A DNA stretch of 64,000 nt from NCBI GenBank assembly GCA_017405805.1, contig JAFQZU010000001.1, positions 1-64,000 on the forward strand, given 5' to 3'. The DNA comes from Lachnospiraceae bacterium. GTDB taxonomy: Bacteria; Bacillota; Clostridia; Lachnospirales; Lachnospiraceae. Both the position numbers and the translations under genes were made by a program. The notes under the pieces are model-generated. The model was not told where the DNA came from and did no database searches. It worked only from the letters and a program-made list of their open reading frames with translations. Below, one piece after another: positions 25,243-34,371 of the stretch. Within the stretch, counting starts at the first letter, position 1; every line of letters starts with the position of its first letter.

Positions 25243-26601
25243 TCAGTGTCCTCTGGGACCGCCCATGCCTCCCATACCGTTCATACCGCCCTTTCCGTTC
25301 ATGCCGCCCATGCCGCCCATCATCTGGTTCGTCACGGTATCGGTCTCCTGGCCGTTGACGATGATGGTGCCGCCTGTTTTCTCGACTGTGCCGTCGCAGT
25401 CAAAGGGGCTCTGCGCCGTGATGTCCAGCGTGCCGCCGGTGATCCTGAGATTGCCGTTGCTGTCGACCGCGTCCGTATCTCCGGCGCCCATGACGATGGT
25501 AACTGTACCGCCGTTAAACTCCGCCGCGGGCGTCATCGTTTTGGACTTGGCTGCGGCGTTGACGCCGTCGTCCGAGGCGTCGATCGAAACGGTCCCGTCA
25601 TTGACCTGCACCCAGGTCGCCTCAAGACCCTCCGCTCCCTTGAGCGTGATCTCTCCGCCGTCGATCTGCAGGATCGTCGTGGCGTGCACCGCGTCGTCGC
25701 CCGCCGTGATGTTCAGTGTGCCGCCGCCGATGTAGACGAAGCCGGTCGTATTGTCCTCGTCGTTCTCGGCATGGATCCCGTCCTTATCGGTCACGATCGT
25801 GACGTTTCCGTCCGCGATCCGCACGGAGTCGTTGGCTTCGACCGCGTCCGACGCGCAGCTGATCACGATGGTCCCGCCTGTGATCTTGAGATCGTCCTTT
25901 CCGGTGATCCCGTTGTCCGAAGAGCTGATCTTCAGTGTTCCTGTTCCGTTCAGAACCAGATCCTCTTTGGAGAAGATCACGGCGTCCGTATTCGTATCGC
26001 CGTCAGCCGTAAACGTGCCGGTCACGCTGAGGCTGTTTTCCGAATCGGTGGTGGTGACGAAGACTTTATCGGCGCTCTTTACGTAAATGCAGGGCGTGCA
26101 GTCATTGGTGAGAGATACGCCGTCCAGAACCAGCTGCACTTTGTCCTGGTCGCCCGCCTCCACGATGACGGAGGCGTTTGCTGCGGTTCCGCTGATCACG
26201 TAGACGCCGGCGGAAGTAATATTGATGGTCTCCCCGTCTGCGACAGTGTAGTAGACCGCCTCACTGAGGTCCGCCGTCTGCTCCAGGTCGCGCTCCGTGA
26301 AAAGTTCCTCCGCGCTGAGGGCGCTGCCCGCTGCGGCGGTGTAAGCGGCGGTCTCTGCCGCTGTATCCGTCTCTGCCGCTGCGTCCGTCTCTGCCGCTGT
26401 GTCCGTCTCCGCCGCTGCCGTGCTCTCCTCTGCGGCGGCCGCATAAACGGTCTCCCCGTCCTGCTCTGCCACGATGGCTGACTGCGCCGCGTACGCCTCG
26501 GTTCCGAATGCTGCGGACATTACTCTATAACCGGTAAAGGCCGTGAGGCCGAACGCTCCGAGTGTGACGGCGACCAATGCGGTGGTGGTATGTTTCTTCA
26601 T
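25243..26601 (-). CDS. secreted Cthe_2159-like carbohydrate-binding beta-helix protein
   Basis: 452 residues: signal peptide (about 1-37, ending near TEAYA), a Thr/Ala/Glu-rich linker, and a long parallel-beta-type region (about 120-425) with repeated turns such as ITSAGVYVISGTAANAS, LVLDGVSLTNDCTPCIYVKS and ITGKDDLKITGGTIVISC. This pattern is that of the Cthe_2159 family (DUF4353), whose founder binds polygalacturonate and calcium. The tail is rich in Gly and Met (GGMNGKGGMNGMGGMGG). No membrane anchor or sorting signal is seen, so it is probably released or held by its glycan. A direct-repeat box is located upstream at 26670-26686. Confidence 0.8.
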   Translation of the reverse strand: MKKHTTTALVAVTLGAFGLTAFTGYRVMSAAFGTEAYAAQSAIVAEQDGETVYAAAAEESTAAAETDTAAETDAAAETDTAAETAAYTAAAGSALSAEELFTERDLEQTADLSEAVYYTVADGETINITSAGVYVISGTAANASVIVEAGDQDKVQLVLDGVSLTNDCTPCIYVKSADKVFVTTTDSENSLSVTGTFTADGDTNTDAVIFSKEDLVLNGTGTLKISSSDNGITGKDDLKITGGTIVISCASDAVEANDSVRIADGNVTIVTDKDGIHAENDEDNTTGFVYIGGGTLNITAGDDAVHATTILQIDGGEITLKGAEGLEATWVQVNDGTVSIDASDDGVNAAAKSKTMTPAAEFNGGTVTIVMGAGDTDAVDSNGNLRITGGTLDITAQSPFDCDGTVEKTGGTIIVNGQETDTVTNQMMGGMGGMNGKGGMNGMGGMGGPRGH

Positions 26602-26669
26602 TTTGCTTCCCTCGCTTTCTGTAAAGGCCGTGTTGTTTTGTGTCTATGGTTATGTTTTACAACGGGAAC

Positions 26670-26686
26670 CTTAGAGTTAACTTAGA
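26670..26686 (-). promoter_or_regulatory. direct-repeat box, candidate OmpR-family operator
   Basis: On the minus strand TCTAAG occurs twice, 11 bp apart (TCTAAGTTAACTCTAAG). One-turn direct repeats of this kind are typical of OmpR/PhoB-type regulators. The site is about 70 bp upstream of the Cthe_2159-like start. The regulator is unknown. Confidence 0.35.
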
Positions 26687-26690
26687 AAGC

Positions 26691-26742
26691 AAAAAAACCG
26701 CAGACTTTCCTATGCGCTGCTGCGCATACGATCGTCTGCGGT
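26691..26742 (-). terminator. rho-independent terminator after the small lipoprotein gene
   Basis: On the minus strand ACCGCAGAC and GTCTGCGGT (9 bp, perfect) enclose a second hairpin TATGCGC/GCGCATA and are followed by TTTTTTT. It begins 8 nt after the stop of the upstream lipoprotein gene. Confidence 0.85.
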
Positions 26743-26749
26743 CTCCGCC

Positions 26750-27262
26750 TCAGTATCCGTTTGTCAGAAGGATCCAGTCCTCTCCGCTTCTTCTGGCCAG
26801 CCACCACTGCCAGCCTACATACTCCTTGTCCGGCTCCCAGGCGGACGCCTCGGGCGGCTCTTTGGGCGAGTGAAACTCGCTCTCGAAGGCGATGCACTGC
26901 TCGAAAAAGGGCGGCTGGTTGCGGACATTCGCAAGCTCGTTCATCCACTCGATGTTGCGCTCGGAATTGCAGTCGTCCGACATGTAGCGGACCGCGTGGA
27001 GCTCACATCCCTTCCAGGTCCGGAACTCTGCCCGGATCTTGGCGATCGCGGCGTCCATATCCTCCCTGGTGTAAATGGAGGACGTGCCGTAGTCGATGGT
27101 GATCCCGTCCGATTCGTCTTCCTTGTCCTGCGCCCCTATATGCGAAGAGGTCTCTGCGTCCTGAGCCGGCGTATTTCCGCCGCCTCCGCATCCTGCCGCA
27201 AGGAATGCCGCCATCGCCGCCGCGAGCCAGGCTGCTGCAATTTTTCTGCCGATCCTATTCAT
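26750..27262 (-). CDS. small lipoprotein of unknown function
   Basis: 170 residues with a lipoprotein signal: basic start, hydrophobic stretch and lipobox LAAGC (Cys25), followed by glycines. The mature part has a charged spacer and a compact domain (about residues 60-170) rich in acidic and aromatic residues, ending in VGWQWWLARRSGEDWILL. It looks like an extracytoplasmic protein of a clostridial family I do not recognise. It is followed directly by a strong terminator and preceded after 58 nt by a GDSL hydrolase gene. Confidence 0.7.
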   Translation of the reverse strand: MNRIGRKIAAAWLAAAMAAFLAAGCGGGGNTPAQDAETSSHIGAQDKEDESDGITIDYGTSSIYTREDMDAAIAKIRAEFRTWKGCELHAVRYMSDDCNSERNIEWMNELANVRNQPPFFEQCIAFESEFHSPKEPPEASAWEPDKEYVGWQWWLARRSGEDWILLTNGY

Positions 27263-27320
27263 CTGATTCTCCTGTATTTCTCTGTAAGTCGCCTCTCAGA
27301 CAGCTGTCGTTCTTCCTGTT

Positions 27321-27983
27321 TCACCATCCATATTCCCTGATCCTGTCCCGGATCAGTTCCGCCAGCCTCTCGTGCCCGGCGGGATCCAAGTGCAGGTGGT
27401 CCGCCTCTCCCGCGGTGATCTCCGAGGAGGCGTCAAGCAGATCGCATCCGAACTGGTCGGCGACGAGCCTGTACCAGTCGGCCAGCCTGCGGGATCTGGC
27501 CGGCGCGTCGTCGTCGAAAAACTCCCCGAAGACGGAGGCACTCATGGGCTCCCGGAGCGCCGCCGGCACGATGAGCAGGATCTTCATGTCCGGCATCCCG
27601 CACTGGGCCGCCGCATAAGCCCGGACCTTCATCAGCATGTTCTGCATGCTGCCCGCGATGTCCGCCGCCGGCAGGCCGAATTTGCGCTTGAGATCGTTTG
27701 TGCCGAGCATGACGATCAGAAGATCGATGGGCTTGTGGGTCTCGATCATGGGCAGCACGTAGTCCAGACCGCGCTTGGTACCCCACTCCCAGGGGTCCTC
27801 GCACGCGATGGTGCGCCCGTTCTGCCCCTCTTCGATGATCTTAAAACCCTCGCCCAGCATGGCCTGCAGCCGCCCTGTCCAGCGCGTCTTCTCGTCATAG
27901 CGGCCGCCGTCTGCGGGATCATACCCGTATGTGTTGGAATCGCCAAAACACACAATGGTCTTTCTGCCGTCTGTGATCTTCAA
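27321..27983 (-). CDS. SGNH/GDSL-family hydrolase
   Basis: 220 residues with the catalytic blocks of SGNH esterases: nucleophile Ser16 in FGDSNTYGYDP, block III LGTNDLKRKFG, and the Asp-His dyad in ADHLHLDPAGHERLAE. No signal peptide is present, so it acts in the cytoplasm. Such enzymes remove acyl groups from carbohydrates or lipids. It overlaps the upstream exonuclease gene by 4 nt (ATGA), implying coupled translation. The substrate is unknown. Confidence 0.85.
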   Translation of the reverse strand: MKITDGRKTIVCFGDSNTYGYDPADGGRYDEKTRWTGRLQAMLGEGFKIIEEGQNGRTIACEDPWEWGTKRGLDYVLPMIETHKPIDLLIVMLGTNDLKRKFGLPAADIAGSMQNMLMKVRAYAAAQCGMPDMKILLIVPAALREPMSASVFGEFFDDDAPARSRRLADWYRLVADQFGCDLLDASSEITAGEADHLHLDPAGHERLAELIRDRIREYGW

Positions 27984-28642
27984 TGCCGTCCCCTTTCCAT
28001 CCCGGAGAAATCAAACAGGTCGCCCATAGTAAATGCCTTCGGCCGAAGGTTGTCCAGGACCTTCTTCTTGAACACCGCGAACTTCTCCGGATCCTTGGTC
28101 ATCACATAGATGGAAGCCGTGCTGCGCGCGTCGCTGAGTCCGTCGTGGGCTCTTCCGGAAAAATCAAGCCCCGCCAGCGAGACCGCCGTGGACAGGGACA
28201 TGGCGTTTTCGAAGGGGAAGAGTTTTCCGAACTCCTTCTGGTAGTCATGCCAGTGCGCGATCATGTAGTCGAGTCCCTCCACCTCCCTGACCGCGATCTT
28301 CTTCATGGAGAGCTCAGCGCGGATCTGGTGGAGGTCGGCGCCGCTCCAGGCGTAGATCTCATAGTCCTCCCTGCACCAGGCGATAAACCTGCGCAGGACT
28401 TCCTGGAAGGGATCCGCGCCGCTCAGCTGCTCGAAATGGATCCCCGTGAGCTTTTCGATCCGCCGGTCCATGACGTCGGAGAATGCCGGCCGCACATATT
28501 CGTTGAAACTGTCCGTCTCCCGGTCCTCCCCGTCCAGCATCACCGCACCGAACTGAATGATCTCGAACCTGCAGATCCTCCGCTGATCGGGGTACTCCTT
28601 GGATACCCTGTTCATCTCGAAATCGATGAATATCTTGTTCAA
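27980..28642 (-). CDS. DnaQ-like 3'-5' exonuclease (DEDDh)
   Basis: 220 residues with the DEDDh exonuclease fold: Exo I FIDFEMNRVSK, Exo II region YAWSGADLHQIRAEL, and Exo III HDGLSDARSTASIYV. It resembles the KapD/ERI-1-type exonucleases that trim RNA or DNA ends. The start codon is TTG at 28642, supported by GAGGTG 8 nt upstream; no ATG lies closer. Overlap with the GDSL gene suggests a two-gene operon. Confidence 0.82.
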   Translation of the reverse strand: MNKIFIDFEMNRVSKEYPDQRRICRFEIIQFGAVMLDGEDRETDSFNEYVRPAFSDVMDRRIEKLTGIHFEQLSGADPFQEVLRRFIAWCREDYEIYAWSGADLHQIRAELSMKKIAVREVEGLDYMIAHWHDYQKEFGKLFPFENAMSLSTAVSLAGLDFSGRAHDGLSDARSTASIYVMTKDPEKFAVFKKKVLDNLRPKAFTMGDLFDFSGMERGRH

Positions 28643-28699
28643 TCCGCCATCACCTCACAACTGTTCCCGATCTTCCTGTGTCGGGTTCCGTTCAACCTT

Positions 28700-28728
28700 A
28701 GTATACTGCATTCTGCCTCGGGAAAAAA
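28700..28728 (-). promoter_or_regulatory. weak candidate promoter for the exonuclease-GDSL pair
   Basis: On the minus strand TATACT (28700-28705) is a good -10. The hexamer 17 bp upstream is TTTTTT, a poor -35. The site lies in the 133-nt gap after trpA, where an independent promoter would be expected. Confidence 0.3.
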
Positions 28729-28775
28729 CGGGTACCGCGAATTTTATCGTCGGGAAGTCAGCTGCGGACGGCCCT

Positions 28776-29546
28776 TCAGCGCATGGCGTCCTTCATGCTG
28801 CGCACGTATTCCCCGATGTGCTCCGGAGCCTCTTTCCCATATTTTTCCAGTATTTTCACGATGGCGGACCCCACGATGGCCCCGTCCGAAACCGCCGCCA
28901 TCTCCGCCGCCTGCGCGGGCGTGGAAATGCCGAAACCGATGACGCAGGGGACCGACGTATTCTGGCGGATCACCTCTACGATGGAAGCCAGATCGGTCCT
29001 GATCTCGCTCCGCATGCCGGTCACGCCAAGGCTCGAGACGACATAGACAAAGCCCTCTGCCTCCTTCGCGATCATGGCGATCCGGTTCTCTGAGGTGGGC
29101 GCGATCAAAGAGATCAGGTCCACGCCGTGCGCCCTGCAGAAAGGCAGGAACTCCTCCTTTTCCTCGTAGGGAAGGTCGGGGAGGATCAGGCCGTCGATCC
29201 CGGTCTCTTCACAGGCGGCAAGGAACCGCTCCGCCCCGTAGGAGAAGATCACGTTGGCGTAGGTCATGAAGACCATGGGCACGGTCACGTCACGTCGCAG
29301 ATCCCTCACCAGATCAAAGACCTTGTCCGTCGTGATCCCGCCCTGCAGCGCCCTCAGGCTCGCGGCCTGAATGACCGGCCCCTCGGCGGTCGGATCCGAA
29401 AAGGGAATGCCCAGCTCGATCAGGTCCGCGCCGCACCGCACCGCGCTCCGCACGGCCGCCGCCGTGGTCTCAGGATCGGGATCCCCGCAGGTGATAAAGG
29501 CGATAAAAGCTTTCCCGTGATCAAATGCTTCCCGTATCTTACTCAT
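28776..29546 (-). CDS. trpA: tryptophan synthase alpha chain
   Basis: 256 residues; cleaves indole-3-glycerol phosphate to indole and glyceraldehyde 3-phosphate, passing indole to TrpB. Catalytic Glu and Asp are in [16 protein letters not shown] and [11 protein letters not shown]; the phosphate-binding [10 protein letters not shown] and [12 protein letters not shown] are intact. ATG at 29546 (MSKIREAF) is preferred with AGGGGAGG just upstream. It overlaps trpB by 8 nt, as expected for subunits made in equal amounts, and is the last gene of the trp operon. Confidence 0.96.
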   Translation of the reverse strand: MSKIREAFDHGKAFIAFITCGDPDPETTAAAVRSAVRCGADLIELGIPFSDPTAEGPVIQAASLRALQGGITTDKVFDLVRDLRRDVTVPMVFMTYANVIFSYGAERFLAACEETGIDGLILPDLPYEEKEEFLPFCRAHGVDLISLIAPTSENRIAMIAKEAEGFVYVVSSLGVTGMRSEIRTDLASIVEVIRQNTSVPCVIGFGISTPAQAAEMAAVSDGAIVGSAIVKILEKYGKEAPEHIGEYVRSMKDAMR

Positions 29547-30729
29547 AGATATCCTCCCCTCTGTAGCGGGCGATGGCCGCACAGTCCTTGTCTCCCCTGC
29601 CGGAGACCGTGATCACGATGATCTGCTCCGGATCCATTCCCGGCGCGATCTTCATGGCGTGCGCGACGGCGTGCGCGGATTCGATGGCGGGAATGATCCC
29701 CTCCGTCCTGGAAAGATACTCGAAGGCCTGCACCGCCTCCTCGTCCGTCACCGGAACGTATTCTGCCCTGCCGGTGTCGTACAGATGCGCGTGCTCGGGG
29801 CCGATCCCCGGGTAGTCCAGACCCGCCGAGATCGAGTAGACCGGCGCGATCTGACCGTATTCATCCTGGCAGAAATAGGACTTCATCCCGTGGAAAATGC
29901 CGGGCTTCCCCGTCGCGATGGTGGCTGCCGTCTCGAAGGTGTCCACCCCGCGGCCCGCCGCCTCGCAGCCGATCAGCCGCACGTTTTTGTCGCCGATAAA
30001 GTGATAGAAGCTCCCGATCGCGTTGGAGCCGCCGCCCACACAGGCGAGCACGGCGTCCGGAAGACGCCCCTCCTTCTCCAGGATCTGCTCTTTGATCTCC
30101 TTCGAGATCACCGCCTGGAAATCCCGTACGATGGTCGGGAAAGGGTGCGGTCCCATGACGGATCCAAGGCAGTAATGCGTGTCCGCGATCCGGGACGTCC
30201 ATTCGCGCATGGCCTCGGAGACGGCATCCTTGAGCGTCGCGGTCCCGGTCGTGACGGGGATGACCTCCGCTCCTAAAAGCCGCATCCTGTAAACGTTCAG
30301 GGCCTGGCGGACCGTGTCCTCCTGCCCCATAAAGACCACGCACTCCATGTCGAGCAGGGCTGCCGCGGTGGCCGTGGCCACGCCGTGCTGGCCGGCGCCG
30401 GTCTCGGCGATCAGTCTGGTTTTGCCCATTTTTTTGGCGAGCAGGGCCTGCCCCAGCACATTGTTGATCTTATGGGCGCCCGTGTGGTTGAGATCTTCTC
30501 TCTTGAGATAGATCCTGGCGCCGCCCAGGTCGCGGGTCATTTTTTTCGCGAAATACAGCCGCGAAGGCCGGCCCGCGTACTCGTTCAGAAGCTCTTCCAG
30601 TTCCCTGTTGAAGGCGGGATCATCCTTGAAATGATCGTAGGCCGCCTCCAGCTCGATGACGGCATTCATCAGCGTCTCGGGAATGTACTGGCCCCCGTGT
30701 ATGCCAAAACGTCCTCTTGGATTTGTCAT
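29539..30729 (-). CDS. trpB: tryptophan synthase beta chain
   Basis: 396 residues, the normal TrpB length. This pyridoxal phosphate enzyme condenses indole with serine to form tryptophan. The PLP lysine is in [15 protein letters not shown], followed by [15 protein letters not shown] and the phosphate-binding glycines in [16 protein letters not shown]. It starts 2 nt after the trpCF stop and overlaps trpA. This is the ordinary TrpB1 type that pairs with TrpA. Confidence 0.97.
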   Translation of the reverse strand: MTNPRGRFGIHGGQYIPETLMNAVIELEAAYDHFKDDPAFNRELEELLNEYAGRPSRLYFAKKMTRDLGGARIYLKREDLNHTGAHKINNVLGQALLAKKMGKTRLIAETGAGQHGVATATAAALLDMECVVFMGQEDTVRQALNVYRMRLLGAEVIPVTTGTATLKDAVSEAMREWTSRIADTHYCLGSVMGPHPFPTIVRDFQAVISKEIKEQILEKEGRLPDAVLACVGGGSNAIGSFYHFIGDKNVRLIGCEAAGRGVDTFETAATIATGKPGIFHGMKSYFCQDEYGQIAPVYSISAGLDYPGIGPEHAHLYDTGRAEYVPVTDEEAVQAFEYLSRTEGIIPAIESAHAVAHAMKIAPGMDPEQIIVITVSGRGDKDCAAIARYRGEDIYE

Positions 30730-30731
30730 GA

Positions 30732-32165
30732 TTACCTCTCCTGTCTGACAGCCGCCGCAAAAGCCGCCATCTTTTTGATATCCTTTACGCCGTCCGTCTC
30801 GATCCCGGAGCTGACGTCCACCGCAAACGGATGGAGCACGCGCACTGCCTGCTCCACGTTCCCGGCATTCAGTCCGCCCGCGAGAAAATAGGGTCTCCCC
30901 GCTTCCCGGATCACGGACCAGTCGAAGACTTCTCCCGATCCGGCCCCCGAATCCAGCATCACATAGTCCGCACTGCTCCCGCGCGCCGCCTCCAGATCCT
31001 CCTGTCCGCGCACCCGGAAAGCCCGGATCAGCGGTTTATTCGTCATGGTCCGCAGTGTGCTTATGTACGCCTCGCTCTCGTCTCCGTGAAGCTGCGCCAT
31101 ATCGATGATCCCGACTTCGAGAAGCGCGGCGGCCTGCGCTGGCTCCTCGTCCACAAAGACGCCGACGGCCTTGATGCCGGGAGCAAGAAGCTTCCTCAGC
31201 TGCGCTGCCTGCGCAGGGGTCACGTACCGCTTGCTCTTATCCCAGAAAACGAAGCCGATGTAATCCGCACGCAGGGAATTTGCGGCCAGGATATCTTCCG
31301 GCCTCGTGAGGCCGCAGAACTTGATCCGGGGACGGCTGCCGGTCTTCTCTGCGATATTCAGCGCCCCTTCCCTCAGCCTCTGCAGCATCTCTTTTTTATT
31401 CCCGGCCCGCATCAGCGCTTCCCCGACCAGGACCGCGTCCGCGCCGGCTTCAGACATGGCCCGGACATCCTCCGGCCCGCGGACGCCGCTCTCCGCCACA
31501 AAAAGTATTCCCTCCGGCACGCAGGCGCGCAGCCGCCGGCTGTTCTGCGTGTCCACGGTGAAATCCTTCAGGTTCCGGTTGTTGACCCCGATGATCCGCG
31601 CGCCGGCTTCCACGGCGGTCCGGATCTCCTTCTCGTCATGCGCTTCCACCAGCGCGGACATACCCAGTTCGTCGCAGATCCCTATATACCGCGCGATCTC
31701 CTCCCCGCTCAGGATCGAGCAGATCAGGAGCACCGCCGACGCGCCCAGCACTTTGGCCTCGTACAGCATGTATTCGTCCACGGTGAAGTCTTTGCGCAGG
31801 CAGGGGACCGACACTGCCGCCGCGATCTCCCGCAGATACGCGTCGGACCCCAGGAACCATCCGGGCTCTGTCAGCACGGAAATGCAGTCTGCCCCGGCCG
31901 CCTCATATGCCCTCGCGATCTCCAGATAGGGGAAATCCGGTGCGATGAGTCCTTTGGAAGGGGAGGCCTTCTTGCATTCGCAGATAAAGGACATTCCGGG
32001 TTTCTTCAGCGCCTTTTCAAACGCAAAAAAACGTTCTCCCCCGCGGGCGCGCTCCGCCCGTGCCATCTGCAGCGCCCTCGCCCGGATCTCCTCCGGGGGG
32101 ATTTCTCTTTTGGCCGCGGCCACGCGCTCTCTGGCGTGCTCCGCCAGCTGGTCCAGTATCGTCAT
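30732..32165 (-). CDS. trpCF: fused indole-3-glycerol-phosphate synthase / phosphoribosylanthranilate isomerase
   Basis: 477 residues carrying two barrel enzymes. TrpC (about 1-260) has [31 protein letters not shown] and [13 protein letters not shown]. TrpF (about 275-477) has [33 protein letters not shown] and [11 protein letters not shown]. They catalyse consecutive steps, from phosphoribosylanthranilate to indole-3-glycerol phosphate. Such a fusion is best known from enterobacteria; here it replaces the usual separate genes. It lies 13 nt after trpD and 2 nt before trpB. Confidence 0.95.
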   Translation of the reverse strand: MTILDQLAEHARERVAAAKREIPPEEIRARALQMARAERARGGERFFAFEKALKKPGMSFICECKKASPSKGLIAPDFPYLEIARAYEAAGADCISVLTEPGWFLGSDAYLREIAAAVSVPCLRKDFTVDEYMLYEAKVLGASAVLLICSILSGEEIARYIGICDELGMSALVEAHDEKEIRTAVEAGARIIGVNNRNLKDFTVDTQNSRRLRACVPEGILFVAESGVRGPEDVRAMSEAGADAVLVGEALMRAGNKKEMLQRLREGALNIAEKTGSRPRIKFCGLTRPEDILAANSLRADYIGFVFWDKSKRYVTPAQAAQLRKLLAPGIKAVGVFVDEEPAQAAALLEVGIIDMAQLHGDESEAYISTLRTMTNKPLIRAFRVRGQEDLEAARGSSADYVMLDSGAGSGEVFDWSVIREAGRPYFLAGGLNAGNVEQAVRVLHPFAVDVSSGIETDGVKDIKKMAAFAAAVRQER

Positions 32166-32178
32166 TTAGCTCCTCTCC

Positions 32179-33207
32179 TCACCCGTTCTCCGGCCGGTTG
32201 CTCACTTCGATCAGCTTCGTGAGCGTATCCATCGCTTTCCCGGAATCAAGGATCGCGGCCGCCAGCGAGATCCCCTCCGTGTAGCTCTCTGCCTTTCCGC
32301 CGATATACAGCGCAGCGCCGGCGTTCATCAGGACGGCGTCCCGCTTGTGTCCCTTCTCGCCGTTTAAGATCTCCAGCGTGATCCTGGCGTTTTCCTGCGG
32401 CGATCCGCCCCGCAGATCTTCCTTGGTACAGCGCTCGATGCCGAACTGCTCCGGCGTGATCAGCGTGGACCGGAACCATCCGTCACGGATCTCGCATATT
32501 TTGGTGGGCGCGCTGACCGATATCTCGTCCAGCTTGTCCATCCCGTAGACCACCATACCGCGCTTCACGCCCAGGCTGACCAGAACCTGTGCCAGGGGCT
32601 CCACCAGATAATCGTCATATACGCCCAGCAGCTGCATGGTGGGCTTTCCGGGATTGGTCAGAGGGCCAAGGATGTTGAAAACTGTCCTGAATCCGAGTTC
32701 CCTCCGGATCGCGCCGACGTATTTCATGGAGGTGTGGTATTTTTGCGCAAAAAAGAAGCACATCCCCCCTTCGTTCAAAAGCTCCACGCACCGCGCCGGA
32801 CTCTGCTCGATGTTCACGCCCAGCGCCTCCAGGCAGTCCGCCGTCCCGCACTGTGAGGAGGCGGCCCGGTTGCCGTGCTTGGCCACTTTTATGCCGGCCG
32901 CGGCCGCCACCAGCGCCGATGTCGTCGAGATGTTGAAGCTCTGCGCGTTGTCCCCGCCGGTGCCCACGATCTCGAGAAGGTCCATGCCTGTCTCCACGGC
33001 GGTGGCGTGTTCGCGCATGGCCGCGGCGCAGCCCGCGATCTCGTCGGTCGTCTCCGCGCGGGCGCTCTTGGTGGACAGCGCCGCCAGAAAAGCGGCGTTC
33101 TGTGTGGCTGTAGTCTCGCCGTTCATGATCTCGTTCATGACGGTGTAGGCTTCTTTGAAGGACAGGTCGCCCTTGCTCACGATCTTGACGATGGCTTCTT
33201 TGATCAT
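32179..33207 (-). CDS. trpD: anthranilate phosphoribosyltransferase
   Basis: 342 residues, the usual TrpD length when ATG at 33207 ([10 protein letters not shown]) is used; GGAG lies about 8 nt upstream. The frame remains open a further 35 codons into the T-box terminator, which is not coding. The enzyme joins anthranilate to phosphoribosyl pyrophosphate. Motifs: [17 protein letters not shown] for the pyrophosphate loop, [12 protein letters not shown], and [12 protein letters not shown]. No TrpG domain is fused. It is the first gene of the operon, since trpE and trpG are absent here. Confidence 0.96.
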   Translation of the reverse strand: MIKEAIVKIVSKGDLSFKEAYTVMNEIMNGETTATQNAAFLAALSTKSARAETTDEIAGCAAAMREHATAVETGMDLLEIVGTGGDNAQSFNISTTSALVAAAAGIKVAKHGNRAASSQCGTADCLEALGVNIEQSPARCVELLNEGGMCFFFAQKYHTSMKYVGAIRRELGFRTVFNILGPLTNPGKPTMQLLGVYDDYLVEPLAQVLVSLGVKRGMVVYGMDKLDEISVSAPTKICEIRDGWFRSTLITPEQFGIERCTKEDLRGGSPQENARITLEILNGEKGHKRDAVLMNAGAALYIGGKAESYTEGISLAAAILDSGKAMDTLTKLIEVSNRPENG

Positions 33208-33243
33208 AGTTTTTTCTCCTTCCATCCGCTGTGTCAGGAGCAA

Positions 33244-33540
33244 TAAAAAACGCCCCCGACAGAATCCAACTCTGTCAAGGACGAATAGAAACTGCACTAT
33301 CCGCGGTGCCACCTTGATTCACGGCATGACCCGTGCGCTTAGCGGGATACCTCCATATCCCCGGCAGTTAACGCCTGCCTTCGGCGTCGCAGAATACTTT
33401 GCGGCTCACAGCCCGCCCCGGCAGGCCGGCCCCGCATTTGACTGCGCCCTCAGCGGTCCATTTGGCAGCTTGTTTCCCGCCCGATTCTCAGCATCGCGGG
33501 CTCTCTGTGGAGGCATCACTGTCTTTATCTCCGCTTCAAC
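33244..33540 (-). promoter_or_regulatory. T-box leader of the trp operon, UGG specifier
   Basis: The minus strand contains the conserved T-box core AAGGTGGCACCGCGG (about 33307-33321). It is followed by an intrinsic terminator: GACAGA/TCTGTC stem with flanking pairs, then TTTTTT (33245-33282). The 5' part starts with GAAGCGGAGATAAAGA. A TGG triplet followed by A at 33458-33460, in the stem I region, is the likely specifier for tryptophan, which agrees with the genes controlled. Uncharged tRNA-Trp should permit read-through. Confidence 0.88.
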
Positions 33541-33549
33541 GGTTTATCG

Positions 33550-33579
33550 ATTAAATTTTAATGAATTTTAACATGTCAA
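33550..33579 (-). promoter_or_regulatory. promoter of the trp T-box transcript
   Basis: On the minus strand TTGACA (33574-33579) and TTTAAT (33550-33555) are spaced by 18 bp in an A+T-rich stretch, about 10 nt before the T-box begins. It is a near-consensus housekeeping promoter. Confidence 0.75.
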
Positions 33580-33597
33580 TGTCACGGCGTCAAGACC

Positions 33598-33716
33598 ATT
33601 GCCGGCAGGCGTGTGTAAACGCCTTGGGCCGTGACCACTAAAGCCCTGCGGCTGTTTACACACGCCTGCCGTGACCATTAAAGCCCTGCGGCTGTTTACA
33701 CACGCCTGCCGGCAAT
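33598..33716. repeat. cap-conserved palindromic repeat R1 (short cap, duplicated)
   Basis: Perfect 23-bp inverted arms (33598-33620 and 33694-33716) enclose the cap CCTTGGGCCGTGACCACTAAAG-CCCTGCGG. A 40-bp unit holding cap plus right arm is tandemly repeated (33631-33670 and 33671-33710) with one difference. It lies after the 3' end of the 33730-34341 gene, with no T-tract. It belongs to a family with R2-R5. Confidence 0.8.
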
Positions 33717-33729
33717 AAACCGACGCCGC

Positions 33730-34341
33730 TTACATGCGGCGGTTATGTATGATTTCGTACTCCTTCCGCAGGGATTCCGCCTCCGGCACCGCCGCAAGGT
33801 ATTCGTCATTGACGGCTCTGCAGAGCAGGGCCATCTCCTGCTCCAGACCGTACTCCTCTGCCAGTCCGCCCGAGAGCTCCCACAGGTCGCTGCAGAGACG
33901 CTCAAGCTTCTCCTCTTTGCTGGAGGACACCATGCCCAGAAACTTCCTGCCGTAGGAATCGGAGCCGCAGGTGACGATATAGCGCTTTACCATGTTGCGG
34001 AGTTCTCTGAGGAAAGCCTCCTCAAAGGCCGGGTCCTTGTGCACCCGCTCGTCCTGCTCCATCTCCCGGATCACCGCGGCGATGTCCTTCCTGCGGCGCT
34101 TTTTGAAAAAAGTGCTGGAGCGGGAGAAGAACAGCAGATCCATCAAAAACTTCAGTCCCCTGTCCGCTTCGCCCACATTCTTTCCCGCGCCCGGAAAGCG
34201 GTGCACGAAAAGCTTGTCAACATAGCTGGCGACAGGGCCGTCCCCGGATGCGGCGGCGCGGTATTCCGCCAGCAGCGCCTCTCTTTTGGCCGGATCTGTT
34301 TCACTGTAAAACTCCTTCAGGATCTCTTCGGAATTCTGCAA
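33730..34341 (-). CDS. unknown protein, helical, 203 residues
   Basis: The protein is soluble and mainly alpha-helical, with no signal peptide or membrane segment. It is rich in charged residues (FFKKRRRKDIAAVIREMEQ in the middle) and contains a short conserved-looking YIVTCGSDSYGRKFLGM. I do not recognise the family. The start is TTG at 34341, backed by GGGAGG 7 nt upstream. It follows the DUF362 gene by 30 nt and is the last gene before repeat R1, so it belongs with the HIT and DUF362 genes. Confidence 0.65.
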   Translation of the reverse strand: MQNSEEILKEFYSETDPAKREALLAEYRAAASGDGPVASYVDKLFVHRFPGAGKNVGEADRGLKFLMDLLFFSRSSTFFKKRRRKDIAAVIREMEQDERVHKDPAFEEAFLRELRNMVKRYIVTCGSDSYGRKFLGMVSSSKEEKLERLCSDLWELSGGLAEEYGLEQEMALLCRAVNDEYLAAVPEAESLRKEYEIIHNRRM

Positions 34342-34371
34342 GACGGAACCTCCCGTTTTTTCATACTGCCG

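Noticed and set aside
33598..33716. possible CRISPR array
   Set aside because: Only two units, no spacers, and the sequence is palindromic; no cas genes in the window.
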